A DNA stretch of 64,000 nucleotides from Allomyces macrogynus ATCC 38327 (GCA_000151295.1 GG745338.1:553334-617333); one strand, 5' to 3'. Counted from the stretch's first letter, positions 1 through 10,807 are shown. Translations and numbers: made by a program. The notes: a model not told the origin generated them from the sequence alone.

Positions 1-612
1 GTCCTCGTCGCCCTGTACCTCTTCCACCAGTTTGGTCTTGTTCACGAGGACATGCACGCTGGCAATGTCATGTTCCACCGCGTCCCCAAGGACACCTGCA
101 TCGAGTACACGCTGCCCGGCGGCAGGATTGTCATCCCTACGTACGGACTGTTCTGCTACATCATTGACTATGGCAAAGTCCGCAACGTCTCCTCGGCATC
201 CACGCTGGATCAGCAAGACGGGATGCAGTATGACGTCACGCAAATCCTGGACAAGCTGCTGAGGGATGTCGCCAGGACTGTGGCCATCACAGTGACTGCG
301 GATGACGGACTCCTGGTCCTGCTTGCCACCTATGCCAAGGACACGCTCTTTGCCTTGGACACGCCGTCCTTCCACGTCCCATACATCCTTGACATCCACG
401 CCAAGCTCTTCCCGTGTACGCGCAAAATGGACGAGACTCTCTCCTTTGACCTCCAAGTCCCCCATGAGGACTTTCCACGCGTCTTCTTGGCCCACAACCG
501 TACCAAGTCCAAGAATCTCACTGACTACCTGCGTCCGCCCGCACCCCCAGCACCCCCGGCGCCCCCATCACAACCAGCACGCGGACTGTTTGCCAAGGCG
601 CCCATCAAGTGA
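1..612 (+). CDS. C-terminal part of a giant-virus-type protein kinase (5' end outside window)
   Basis: The frame is open from base 1 to a TGA at 610-612. The first codons read LVHEDMHAGNVMF, a kinase catalytic loop of the H-x-D-x-H-x-x-N kind, and about 20 residues later a DFG-equivalent sits in YIIDYGKV. A short Tyr/Gly-containing insert between the catalytic loop and the DFG-like motif is typical of the putative kinases of Mimiviridae and related large DNA viruses, as I remember the family. The tail is Pro-rich (APPAPPAPP). The gene lies just upstream of a viral fibre-like gene and in the same lower-GC block, which supports a viral origin. The N-lobe is not visible, so activity cannot be judged. 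An eukaryotic or ABC1/APH-like kinase is the alternative. Confidence 0.6.
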   Translation, partial: VLVALYLFHQFGLVHEDMHAGNVMFHRVPKDTCIEYTLPGGRIVIPTYGLFCYIIDYGKVRNVSSASTLDQQDGMQYDVTQILDKLLRDVARTVAITVTADDGLLVLLATYAKDTLFALDTPSFHVPYILDIHAKLFPCTRKMDETLSFDLQVPHEDFPRVFLAHNRTKSKNLTDYLRPPAPPAPPAPPSQPARGLFAKAPIK

Positions 613-734
613 CGTCCTGGTACGGATCCTGAGGACGCCCTCCCGTGCAAGTGACTGTTCGGTCCGTCTCCCAGCCAAGTCCGGAACCAGAAGCCTGCAA
701 AGCCATGAAAAGATTTTCGAGGTAAAGGTAACCC

Positions 735-3390
735 ATGACAGATCGAACGTTTCTTGGGCAAATCATCAAGGGTGACATCAACGTCCTGCCCAGCGAGTCA
801 GTCCTGGAGCACGGCTCAGGGAACCTGTTTGTCAACGATTCCCTGCATGTCCTTGGGACCGCATCCCTGACAGCCCACAACAATGGCGCGCTCATGGTCG
901 CTGGTGGTGCTGGCGTGAGCGGCAATCTCAACATAAAGCAAAACCTTGGGGTGACTGGGACCTCATCCTTCTTGAACGACACGACGTTCAGACCGAATGC
1001 AAGTGTTGTGATCCAAGGCACATCGTCGTCCTCTGGTCCAAGTACTGGCCAGCTTGTGGTCACGGGTGGGGTCGGGATCGGCATGCAGCTCAACATCGGG
1101 GACACCCTGACAGTCCAAAGCACGTCCGAGTCCATGTCCAAGGTGACAGGGGCAGCGACAATTGCTGGTGGTCTCGGTGTATCTGGTCAAGTGAACACGA
1201 GCGGCCTGAGCGTCATCAATGACAGCGACGCGACGATCCAGCTGCTGTACAACTAGGACTTTTCAGGGACGGACTTGGTGAGTATCCTGTTTGTGAGTGG
1301 GGAAGCAACCACAGGGACCATCCAGGTCTCGGATGCGCACAACAGACACATGGACATCAACGGCACCACGTCCAAGAACGTCACTGTCGCCCTTGGCGGC
1401 GGTAACATTGGTCTGGGTGGCGCCAAGGGTACAGAAAAGGTCGTTGTGCATGGAGACATTCTGGTGACCTCAACCCTCGACTCGACGTCCACCGCCTCAG
1501 GCGCCCTCAAGGTCGCAGGCGGTGTGGGGATCACCAAGAGTGTCACGGCAGGCAGCTTTGTGACAGTCAACAGCGCGGCTCCTGGTGGGATCGTCCGGAT
1601 TGTCAACCTGTCGTCCAATGCCAACGAACTGTCCATGGCATACTACCGCAATGCCGACATGTCCAGCACGGTAGCGGGCGATCATTGGGCGCACAGGACG
1701 AACGCATGGGAAGCCGGCGATCGCGTGTGGGCAGTCGGGGCGAGCGGGACAGGGGCCATCGTCAGTCTGACGCCAGCCAGCGCCACGGCTTTCAACGTGG
1801 GTCCAGGGACTGTTGCAAATGCTACAGCGTCCACGTCCAGCACGTCGGCTGCCCTGGCTGTGAGCGGCGGGATTGCCATGGGTGCCACCACGGACGCATC
1901 CAGCGTGAGCAACGGAGGTGCCCTGATGGTTGCAGGCCGTCTTGCTGTGGGCGCCAAGTCGTTCCTGGGCAGGATCGTGACTGTGGCCAGTATGGCCCAA
2001 GCGACGAGCTTGCAGACGGGTGCGCTGGTGGTCGCTGGTGGTCTCGGAGTCGCCAGGGACGTCATCACGGATACTGCCGTCCACATTCGCCAGTTGGGGC
2101 GGTATTGGGGTCGCCAAGGACGTGAATGTCAGCGGGAACCTGACGGTGACTGGGCAGCTGAGCGTGATGGGCGGGATTGCCTTTGACAGTACGGTGGACT
2201 CGACGTCCGTGACAACCAGTGCCCTTGTCCTGCAAGGTGGTCTGGGTGTGGCCAAGAGCGTGCACCTTGGCGGGACTCTGTATCTTGTCAACACGACCGA
2301 GTCGGTTTCCTCGAGTACAGGCTCCCTCATTGTGTCCGGTGGAGTGGGTATTGCTGGCGCTGTGCACACCGGCAGGCAGTTGACGGTCCACAGCACACTC
2401 AACTCGACCAGTCCAAGTACAGGATCCATGGTGGTCAAGGGCGGTCTTGGCGTTGCGGCAGACACGTTTGTGGGCAGGATCCTGGACGTGACTGGCCGTA
2501 TGGCCACAGATGCACTGGTGACCCATGCGGGCGGATTGGGAGCCGTCCACCAGAGTTTCATGGTCAGATCCTTGCCACGCTGGCAGTACGTCATGGACGG
2601 GACAGAAGGTACCAATTCGGGCAGTGATCTGTACCTGTAGTCCCAGAGTGATGACTACTCGTCGTCTATCGGATACATCAAGTTTGGTCGTGCAGATGCA
2701 AGCATGGTGTTGTCCTTGACAACAGACTCCATGACAATTGGATCCGGGGCCCTGGTGGTTGGCGGCGGATTGTCGTTTGGCGGTAACATGAACGTCCAAA
2801 AGGGACTCAAGGTGTACTTGACAACAGACGCATCCAGCACAATGTCAGGCGCGCTCGTGGTGGCTGGTGGTGCAGGGATCTCCAGCAATCTGTACACTGG
2901 CAGCTACATGGAGTACAGCGCGTCAACACAGTGGTACGCCTTCAGTACGTCTGACGTGGCCGGATTGCATCACTACAATGTCAGTGTGACGTCCTCGACC
3001 CAATTCAACTTTGGTCATGGATCCAAGTTGGCAAACTATCCCACAAACGTGTACCTGTACCCGCTGGGTCGCGCCAGGACGACCAACCAAGAGGGACTCT
3101 GTCTGGTGGCGTTGGGGAGTGAGCACTCAATCCAGTCCTTTGCAACTGGCAGTGGATCCAACCAGGCCATCCATGTTGGTCCCCAGACCCTGTTCCAGAC
3201 TGACAGGGCAATCCTCACACAGAACACAGTGGACTTGTCCACTGTCTCATCAGGCGCACTTGTTGTGAGCAGTGGGGTCGGGATTGCCAAGCAGGTCCAC
3301 ATTGGTGGGGCAACAAGTATCTCAGACGTCATGGCCAGTACAATGCCAACCACAGGATCACGGTACTGCGCACATGGCGCGTGTACATAG
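735..3390 (+). pseudogene. Broken viral fibre-like protein made of about 15 Gly/Val-rich repeats
   Basis: Begins at ATG 735 (MTDRTFLGQIIKGDINVL). The product is a chain of about 15 repeats of roughly 35-45 residues with the core T-G-A-L-V-V-x-G-G-x-G-I/V, for example SGALVVAGGAGISSNLYTG. Such repeats are known from tail-fibre or structural-like proteins of large DNA viruses and phages. The frame is interrupted by in-frame TAG codons at 1254-1256 and 2638-2640, with repeats resuming in the same frame, and by one frameshift near 2090-2100. It ends at TAG 3388-3390. I call it a pseudogene of an endogenized virus. TAG is a normal stop elsewhere in the window (BRX1, HIS7 and RAM1 end with it), so readthrough or recoding is unlikely. 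The function, probably virion attachment, is inference. Confidence 0.65.
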
Positions 3391-3720
3391 TTAGCCTGAC
3401 CAATGGTGTTAGATCGTTGAGATTGTGACGTTCAGATAGTTGAACTTGAACCAGATCATTGTCACTCACACAGGCCACCTGGTTCAAACCACTACCTCTC
3501 ATTGAGCTGCAATACAAAAACCACCCACCAAAAACCACTGCGTGTGCACGCTACACCCACCCGTCTGGCGCAAAACATGCTGCAAAATGATGCTCGACAA
3601 TGATATTCTCAGCAGCTGCAGTCCCTGCCTGTGTCAAATGTTTCTGCAGCTGCACCAACACTTGCTGCTGCAGAACCACCCACTCGTCCTGCCCCATCCA
3701 CACGACCGCCAGCCCCACGC
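3391..3720. other. Non-coding gap between viral relic and minisatellite
   Basis: No ORF with a recognisable product. The stretch is A/C-rich with short CCACCCACC-like runs and leads directly into the tandem array. Confidence 0.5.
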
Positions 3721-4480
3721 TGATGCAATGGGACAATGGTGGCAGGTCTCGCAAACCTGTACCCGCAGTTGGTGGGCCTGAGGCGGTCCGTGGGGGCCAT
3801 TGGCAGTGGTTGCCACACTTGGGTCCATGTGGGCAGTTGGGGGGCCACACGGACCGCCATGTGGCCGCTAGCCCCTGTGCTGACGCAATGGGACAATGGT
3901 GGAAAGTCTTGCAAACCTGTACCTGTGGTTGGTGGGCCTGCGGCAGTCCGTGGGGGCCATTGGCAGTTGTCGCCATGCTTGGGTCAATGTGGCCCCCCAA
4001 CTGCCTGCACTGACTGCCGTGCGGCCGCCAGCCCTGTGTCGACGGAATGGTACAATGATGGCAGGTCGTGCAAACCTGTTCCTGCGATTGGCGGGCCTGC
4101 GGCGGTCTGTGGGGGCCATTGGTGGTTGTTGCCATGCTCAGGTCTGTGTGGCCCCCCAACCACCCGCACGGACTGCCGCGCGGCCGCCAGCCCCATGCCG
4201 ACGCAATGGGACAATCGTGGCAGGTCTTGCAAACCTGTACCTGCGGTTGGTGGGCCTTCGGCAGTCCGTGGGGGCCATTGGCGGTTGTCACCACGCTCAG
4301 GTCTGTGCGGCCCTCTAACTGCCTGCTCGGACCACCGTGCGGCCGCCTGCCTCGCGCCAACACAATGGGGCATTAGTGGCAGGCTGCGCAAACCTGTTCC
4401 TGCAGTCGGCGGGCCTGCAGTGGTCCGTGGGGGCCATTGGCGGCAGTTGCCACGCTTGGGACAGCATGGACCACTGCGCG
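3721..4480. repeat. Minisatellite, about five units of 159-160 bp
   Basis: The phrase GCAATGGGACAATGGTGG or a close variant recurs at about 3721, 3881, 4040, 4199 and 4358, with periods of 160, 159, 159 and 159 bases. Each unit also carries GCAAACCTGTNCCTG, GTGGGGGCCATTGGC and a GCGGCCGCC box. The units differ by perhaps 10-20 percent by eye. Because 159 is a multiple of three, several frames on both strands stay open for 200-280 codons. I regard these as by-products, not genes. Confidence 0.85.
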
Positions 4481-4825
4481 GCTGTTTTCTTGCAGTCGCT
4501 GCAGCCATGTGTGCTTCCCCTGCATGCGCATGCTCTGCTATTTTATCCTTTTGTGATTGCCACGTCTCTCCACCGCCAGCATGCTGAGCCATATTGCCAG
4601 CAGGTTGTCCTGCTCAGAATCGTGGCTGTATTGATCAGCGAGCAATCAAATCGTTGCTCAGTGGCAATTTTTGAATTCAATTTTGTGAGAATGCAAAGGC
4701 ATCGAGTTGTCGAGGCTCACTGCATTTGCCAAGTTTTGTCCATGTCATTGACAAGTGAGAAAACGTGAATTTCCACCTCACAACAACTCAGCAAACACTG
4801 CTCCACCACTCCACCATCACTGTCA
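4481..4825. other. No gene seen
   Basis: A sequence of average composition between the minisatellite and the first coding-like fragment of the transposon region. I see no conserved element. Confidence 0.4.
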
Positions 4826-5764
4826 TTGTCATCGCAGCACATTCGACTGAACATGACAACCATGGAGCCACACAGACTTGTCCTCAAGGCGTACAAGAAT
4901 GCATACACAATCCAGAAGGACAGCTGCAAGACCTGGTCATCTACTTTGATGGCAATCCCGCTCAGTCAACCAGGCCCACCTGCTGCCAGTCCTCCTGCAG
5001 ATCCCACTGCTCCAGCTGCAAACAATGCCCTTCAAGTCGAAGATGCTCACAATGCCAACAGCCCCATGGACATGCAGCCTCCACTGCCACTGCCATTGCC
5101 ACCATTGCTGCTGCTGCCACCTTCTCCACCCCTCCTGCTGGCTGCAACATCATTTCTGTCATGCCTAAGCTCTACCTTGGCGCTGACCCTGGGTGTACAC
5201 TTCAAAATGATCCACTTGCTCAGCTTGAGTACATCTGCATGAAATGTTGCAAGCATGTTGGATTGCCCCTGATCATCAATCTCAAACAGTTTCCACACAA
5301 TGAAAATCGACCACCACATGTTTGGCAAGCACATCATCCATTTCCCCAGCTTCCCCACAGATCATGCCATCTGTGTCTGGGTGGTATGTGACTATATTGA
5401 TGAATGAGACTTGGTGCATCGCCTCTATGCAAATACTGCCTTTCCTGCTGCCATCAAGGAGAATGGCAAGTTTGCCATCGTTCTGTTGTTCAAGATGCTC
5501 ATTGAGGGGTGTCCGCACATATGTGCTGCCTGCAGCTTGTGTCCATCCAGCAGGCTCTATGATGTTGCTCTCCATGGTGGTCTCGAGGCAGGAAGCATTG
5601 ACAGCAGTGATTGTGAGTGTGCACTGTCACTGCTCACGATGTTCTTGTCATGTGTGCATGTGCTCCACGTTGTTGTTGACCAGCTCATGGATGTCAAGGC
5701 CATATTGGCATCACCCATGATGATCATTGAAATGCATGCCAAGATTTTGTTGCATTTGTTTTGA
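4826..5764 (+). other. Coding-like fragments upstream of the KDZ transposase
   Basis: Two open stretches in different frames (about 4826-5242 and 5411-5764) plus a Cys-containing piece (EYICMKCCKHVG, around 5230) look like eroded protein sequence, for example IKENGKFAIVLLFKML. They may be the N-terminal part of the transposase that follows, or an accessory protein of the same element. I do not recognise a family, and at least two frame changes prevent a gene call. Confidence 0.25.
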
Positions 5765-7859
5765 AATGTGCATGGACAATGCAAACTGTCTCTTGATCAT
5801 GGTTGTCCTGGCCCATTTGCAGTTGCTCAATTCTCACTTCCATGGCGCCAATGCCACCCTCACAACCTAATGCTCAGCCAATACGACAAGGTGCTGCTCT
5901 ACTACAACCACGACAAGGGCGTGCTCCGAGCTGTTCTGCACATCCAGACGTCACAGCGCGCCTTCTTGCTTGTGTGTGGCACCTGTTCCTCCACCACAAG
6001 GGGCAGATGCATGCACCTCCAATGCACAAGGCGGCTTTCCTCCCTCGACTCTCCTGATTTTGCCGACTTGGCAGTCAGCGCTGTGGTTCTGGACGTTGGG
6101 AAGCGACAAGGGCGGCAGAGTGGATGCTGATGACGACCTGGTGGTCAACAATGCTCGTGTTGATGCTGATGTTGATCCTGTTGGTGTTGAAGCAGGTGCC
6201 AATCAACCCACACAACCCACCTGCATTGTGTTGTCTGTGCTGTACCCATGTGCCAGTGATATCAATCATGACATGGCCCTCAATGTCATGCAGCAAGGCC
6301 AATCCATGAAGGGCATGGCGTGGTTTGTGCAGCATTTCTCAAATGCAGCAGCCCTCACAGACGAGATTGTGCATGGCATCATGCTTGCCATCCCGCACAC
6401 CCCTTCATGTGCAAAGTGTGGGTCGTGGTGCGCCAGAACATTGTTTGATGCAACCGTCTTCATGCTTGCGCATGCACAGCCCATGTGGCTGCTCACGTGG
6501 CGCTGCACGGCCTGCGCCTTTGTCACACCATGGGATGGGCGCGAGCTTGGCATCATCAACATGAACAACGTCACGCTGCTTGCATTTGAGCTGATCCTCG
6601 AGCATCTCAAGCTGTTTCACGAGTTGGGTGCATCTGTCTCATCATGGTGGGCGGCCAAGGTCACACACTACATTGCTATTCTTAGCGCGCTGCCCAACAA
6701 GGTTGCAGACCTGACCAAAACGTGGAATGGGCTTCGATCATGACTGCCATCATGGATTGCAGCATTTGTGTACCTGATGTGTATTGATGCTGCCATCTTC
6801 GATTGCATGTGCCTGCCTGGGGAAAAGCTCAAGATGGTTGCAGCTGATGGAATCGTCCTTTAAATTGCAATGTTGCAGCTCAAGATGCTTCAGCAGCCAT
6901 GGTCTGGTGGAGAGTCGGTGCACTGTGCATCAGTTTGCACAGATCGCAATGTTGATCCGCCCAAGCGTGGCCATGAGGAAATGTTTGTGAAGGCACTTTG
7001 TGTGGCCATCCATTGGCACATCTCACTTGCGATTGCACTTGATGATGCAGATGGTGTCGTTGTTGTTGACAATGATGATGGCAATGTCACTGATGAGCAG
7101 CTGGACCAAATTCGCCTTGTGGTAGCCAATCTTGTTCTCACGCAGTGCCTCACTGTGGACTCGACCACGATTGTGCAGCTGCTTGCAGTGATCATTGCGG
7201 ACATGCATGATTTGGTCCCCTCCAACCAGCTCAAGCCATTCATTGACTCGATCCACAGCAGCAAGACTTGCACGCCCCTCAGCAACCTGATCCCGCATGC
7301 AGTGCATGCTGCTCTGCGCGGCTTTTGCCATCATGGTGGTCATGGCGAGCCTGACGGCCAGCTCCACGCACATCTCGAATGTGGCGCACTGATCTTGTCA
7401 CGGCTTTTTGACTCAGTGATCTTGTGCAGCACGATTCCAAGTGCACAAGCATGTGCTGGCCTGCTCAGTACACTCTGTGCACAGAACCGACAAACACCTT
7501 GCCAAGTTGCCACCACCCTGTTCACTGCATTCATCTCGAATGCTCTTGCCAAGATCGACCAACTGCATGAGCGACCTGGCCTCGAGCTCATTGATGTTGT
7601 TGATCCCAATTCACAAGACAGTGCACACAACACAATTAATTGGAACGAAACGCTCAAGACTGGATCTGTGTTCCCCACCCTTCCAGTTTGTCAGTAAGTT
7701 CTACACGTCAAGCTCCACCACAATCCACCATGCCCAAAATATGCCAAGGAAGCTGGGAAGCTTGGGCCTTGCATTCTCTTGCTCTGGTGCCCATGCTGCC
7801 GCAATTGCCTTGGCTGGCAAACCATGACGGACGCCATATCCCCATGCACCCTTTTTGAG

Positions 7860-7921
7860 GTACGTATTTTTTTTTGTGGTTTTGCGTCATCTGCAGCATA
7901 AAATGACAGCCATATTCTCAG
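7860..7921 (+). other. Intron of the KDZ pseudogene (GT-AG)
   Basis: Donor GTACGT after CTTTTTGAG and acceptor TTCTCAG. Removal joins SPCTLFE to IFVTRFAKMP in frame, exactly the spacing expected for the family. Confidence 0.65.
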
Positions 7922-7974
7922 ATTTTCGTGACGCGGTTTGCAAAGATGCCAAAGTGCTTTATTTATGATAATGC

Positions 7975-8033
7975 GCACGTATTCCTTCCCTGTCTGCATG
8001 TCTGTTCCCTCATCCTCATCACCTCCACCATAG
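7975..8033 (+). other. Intron of the KDZ pseudogene (GC-AG)
   Basis: Removing GCACGT...CATAG joins GATAATGC to ATGCAACATG and restores IYDNACNMLEYTLN. The donor is GC instead of GT. It may be a genuine GC-AG intron or a GT donor that mutated after the element died. Confidence 0.6.
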
Positions 8034-8292
8034 ATGCAACATGCTGGAATACACGTTGAACTGCCACCCCATGCTCTTTGAGAAGATGATTGCACTCGTC
8101 GATGGCTTCCACTACAGCACCCACGATGGATGTGCAGCAACATTTGACGCGTGATTGTACTGCAATATTCTTGGGGGAGCATCATCTGTCGTTCATGAGC
8201 AAAAGAACGCCCTCCTTGCTCGATTGAAGGTGCATGCGCTGAAGTACATGTTACCTGTCTTCCTTGCATTTTTGACCTATGCAACCACATGA

Positions 8293-9491
8293 CTCAACAT
8301 TGACGAGGCCAGCAAGTGGCTGTCTATTATTGACACTGTACCAAGAATCCTTCCACTGCAACCGCATCATCATGACCATGACTGGCTGGCGAACCCACCC
8401 ATGAACCTGCATGACTGGCCAGCAAACCCACCTGCGAACCCGCACAACTGGCTGGCAAACCCACCTGCAAACCTGTGTGGTGACGCAGTGGAGCCACCCG
8501 GCGAGATCCCGCCCAAGCCGCAGTGCAAGCGCAGGCGCAGGTCAGCACCAGTCTGCTCGAAGATGGTGCTTTGCAGTGGGCCTCGCACACAGGTGCAGAG
8601 TGATGGGAATGTCATTTGGTCCTGATTCATTTGGTTGTTGATCATCGTTTCGAAGAATAGGAATGCCATTGTTGTACTTGTTCGTTTGCAGCAGTGGCAC
8701 AAGTGGGGCTGTGAATCAAGATCTGGCCTTGCATAGAACCATCTGCAGCAGGAGTAATGGGCAGGCGGGTCATGCAGCAGCAAACTGTTTCTGATAGTCT
8801 GGAGATTATATTGCAGCTGGTTGGCAGCGGCATGGTGCAGCGGAGCGAGGGGGAGAAAGAAGACAATGGTCAACACTTCACTGTTGCTGCAAGCAAGCTG
8901 ACATGGCCCTGAACACTGGCCAGCCTGTTGCACCCAACAGGAATGAACCAGTACTTAATCAAGCCTAACTTCTCATCGAGGTGCGATATGAATGTGGTTT
9001 TTCTGGATTGGATGTGGTTGGTTTAAGGTCGCATTTGGGGACGAATTCGAATGAACACCCTCCAGGACCTTGAGTGATTAATACAGTCGACATAGTGATC
9101 CCAACCTGATCCCTGCACCTGGACATGGCAACACTGAAAAGCACTTCACCCATGCGCCGCTTCCTTTTCCAATTTGGAGAAAGCATTGTAGATATATAGA
9201 TGCACATTCTCTGTAGTTATCAGCTCTGCCAAGCGTGGTGGTGAGCAGCAGCAGAGACTGGAGTGGGTCAGACACATCAGCACACAACTGAGCAAAAGAC
9301 ACAAAGAAGCAAATCAAAGGATATATGATAAAAGAGCAGTACTTGCTCAATGATGTGAGTGCTTGTTGGAGCTCAATGCCATTGGCCCTGTGCACTTCTG
9401 CCCATGCTCCACATTCAAAACCAAAACAGGATTGAAAACAGACAGCAGCACTTGCTCAATGATGACAAGCGCGCTTGGTGCAGCTGGAATC
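8293..9491. other. No intact gene; 3' flank of the dead transposon
   Basis: Apart from the 33-bp triplet at 8381-8479, I see no conserved coding sequence. A near-duplicate phrase (AGCAGNACTTGCTCAATGAT) occurs at about 9340 and 9447, suggesting a local duplication of about 108 bases. Confidence 0.4.
8381..8479 (+). repeat. 33-bp tandem repeat, three units
   Basis: ACTGGCTGGCGAACCCACCC and variants start at 8381, 8414 and 8447, so the period is exactly 33 bases (11 codons). It follows closely on the transposase remnant and could once have coded an N-P-P-x-N-repeat tail. Confidence 0.75.
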
Positions 9492-9680
9492 CAGTGGTGG
9501 CAGCAGTGGCCCTGTGTGCTTCCCAAGCTGGTGGGGCCAATGTGCATCTTGGGCCAGCAGTGGCAGCAGTGGCAGCAGCAGTGGCCCCATGCACTTTGAG
9601 AGCTGACAGGGCCGATGCACAACTTGGGCCAGTGGCAGCAGCAGTGGCAGTGGCAGTGATGATGGCAGTGGCAGTGGCAA
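9492..9680 (+). repeat. (CAGTGG/CAGCAG)n low-complexity tract
   Basis: Imperfect repeats of CAGTGG and CAGCAGTGG occur densely at 9492-9515, 9557-9590 and 9630-9679, split by short unique pieces. All ORFs over it are low complexity. Confidence 0.75.
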
Positions 9681-10380
9681 AAGCTCATGCTTCTTGAGCC
9701 ATGCCCATTGCAACTTGACCAGGTCGTGGGCCCACTGGGATGTAGGGTGTCAGCCATCCTTGCACATCTTGAAATTAAGACAGGCCACAAGCTCCTGGAA
9801 ACTCACAGATGATGTGTCACAGAGCAGCAGTGGGACATTGTCAAAACTCCATCCGCCTCGTTGGTCCTTGAGGGGCAGGTCAAACTTGTTCACGAGCTCC
9901 ACTGCATTGTCAGGCAAAGGGGGGGCGGGTGCAGGAGCAGTGGCAAGCACAGGAATCGCGAGCAGTGGTGCGATGGCACCAGTGATGCCAAGATCATTGG
10001 CATTGGCATCAGCGTCAGCATTGGCATGGACTTGGTTGGCATCAGTGTCGTCTTAATTGTCGTCCTCACTGCAGTCAATCCTGCTATCCGCAGCAGCAGC
10101 AGCAGCAGCGGGGGTGCGGCACATCCCACCAGGAGGGTTGATTTGGCAGCAGGTGTTGATCTTGCAGTGACAGTCGCGTTGACACTGCCAAACGAGAAGC
10201 TGCTGGACGACATCATGCTTGCCAGCAGGCGGCCAAAGGCGGAGCATGCTGCCTGGGATTCGGCCAGGAAAGCCGACATTGCTGACGCCATTGCATTTAC
10301 ACCCACAAATGAGACTGTTGCTGATGCTGTGTTTGTCGGCAGGGGGCGGCCAATAGGACTGACTTCAAATTGTGCATCTC
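9681..10380. other. Fragmented coding-like sequence, no gene call
   Basis: On the minus strand 9750-9950 reads plausible protein (for example NAVELVNKFDLPLKDQRGG) but lacks a start context and breaks at both ends. A CAGCAG run lies at about 10095-10115. I do not recognise the protein. Confidence 0.3.
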
Positions 10381-10470
10381 AAGGAGCAGGGCCGACAGGA
10401 ATGTGATTGGCACAGGCAGGACCGACAGGAATGTGATCACCAAGAGCGGGACCGACAGGAATGTGATATG
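10381..10470 (+). repeat. 30-bp tandem repeat, three units
   Basis: CCGACAGGAATGTGAT recurs at 10392, 10422 and 10452 with an exact 30-base period. The units differ only in the linker. It sits immediately 5' of the virus-like fragment. Confidence 0.75.
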
Positions 10471-10483
10471 CTGTGCGTGATCA

Positions 10484-10807
10484 ATGTGGCCATGGCACGG
10501 ACCATCTTGCACGAGCGATTCGCTGACGATCTCGGTGTTCCTCAAGTCCAACCTTGGGACCATGTTGGCAGACTACACCCACTCGTCCTTCCCCAATGTT
10601 GGCTCACTCGTGGCATCTTTCCATGTGCAGGGCGGTTGGGGGCAGTCATTTGTGTACCAGAACTCGTCCACTGAATTCTTTAACTTTGATTCAAAAGCCA
10701 TCACCAAGGAAGTCATGGAGATTGAGCTTGAGCTGTGCGACGACAAGCTGCAACCCATCAACTTCAATGGCCACAACTGGACCATCCAGCTTGCATTCCT
10801 GACGTAA
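10484..10807 (+). pseudogene. Fragment resembling the C-terminus of a polinton-like/virophage structural protein
   Basis: The 107-codon frame ends with IELELCDDKLQPINFNGHNW followed by a short hydrophobic end and TAA 10805-10807. A C-terminal pattern of the form (I/L)xL-D-x-x-x-x-P-I-(D/N)-F/L-N-G-x-x-W-(S/T)-hydrophobic is one I associate with uncharacterised or minor structural proteins of polinton-like viruses, adintoviruses and virophages. The upstream part (LADYTHSSFPNVGSLVASF) reads as real protein, but the frame opens in a 30-bp repeat and no proper N-terminus is visible. I therefore call it a truncated relic. The family assignment is from memory and tentative. Confidence 0.4.

Larger units (their letters stand above)
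5970..8292 (+). pseudogene. Decayed KDZ (Kyakuja-Dileera-Zisupton) type transposase
   Basis: One reading frame can be followed from about 5970 to 7859, then through introns 7860-7921 and 7975-8033, to a stop at 8290-8292. Landmarks in order: a CxxC cluster near 6410 (CAKCGSWC); a W-x-C-T-x-C...PWDGRELG segment near 6500; ADGIVL near 6850, a likely first catalytic Asp; WCPCCRNCLGW near 7785; IYDNACNM across the second intron, a likely second Asp; DGFHYSTHDGC near 8110; and EQKN near 8200, a likely Glu. This order matches my recollection of KDZ transposases. In-frame stops at 6741 (TGA), 6861 (TAA), 7695 (TAA) and 8152 (TGA) disable it, yet I see no frameshift. The true start and the terminal repeats were not found. 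Confidence 0.7.

Noticed and set aside
735..3390. TAG as a reassigned sense codon in the viral fibre gene
   Set aside because: Host genes here (BRX1, HIS7, RAM1) terminate with TAG, and the same gene also carries a frameshift, so decay is simpler.
3551..4587. Long open frames of 200-283 codons on both strands over the minisatellite
   Set aside because: They are open because the repeat unit is a multiple of three. No frame has protein-like conservation and they contradict one another.
8381..10470. CRISPR-like arrays (33- and 30-base repeats)
   Set aside because: Units are directly adjacent with no unique spacers, and the genome is eukaryotic.
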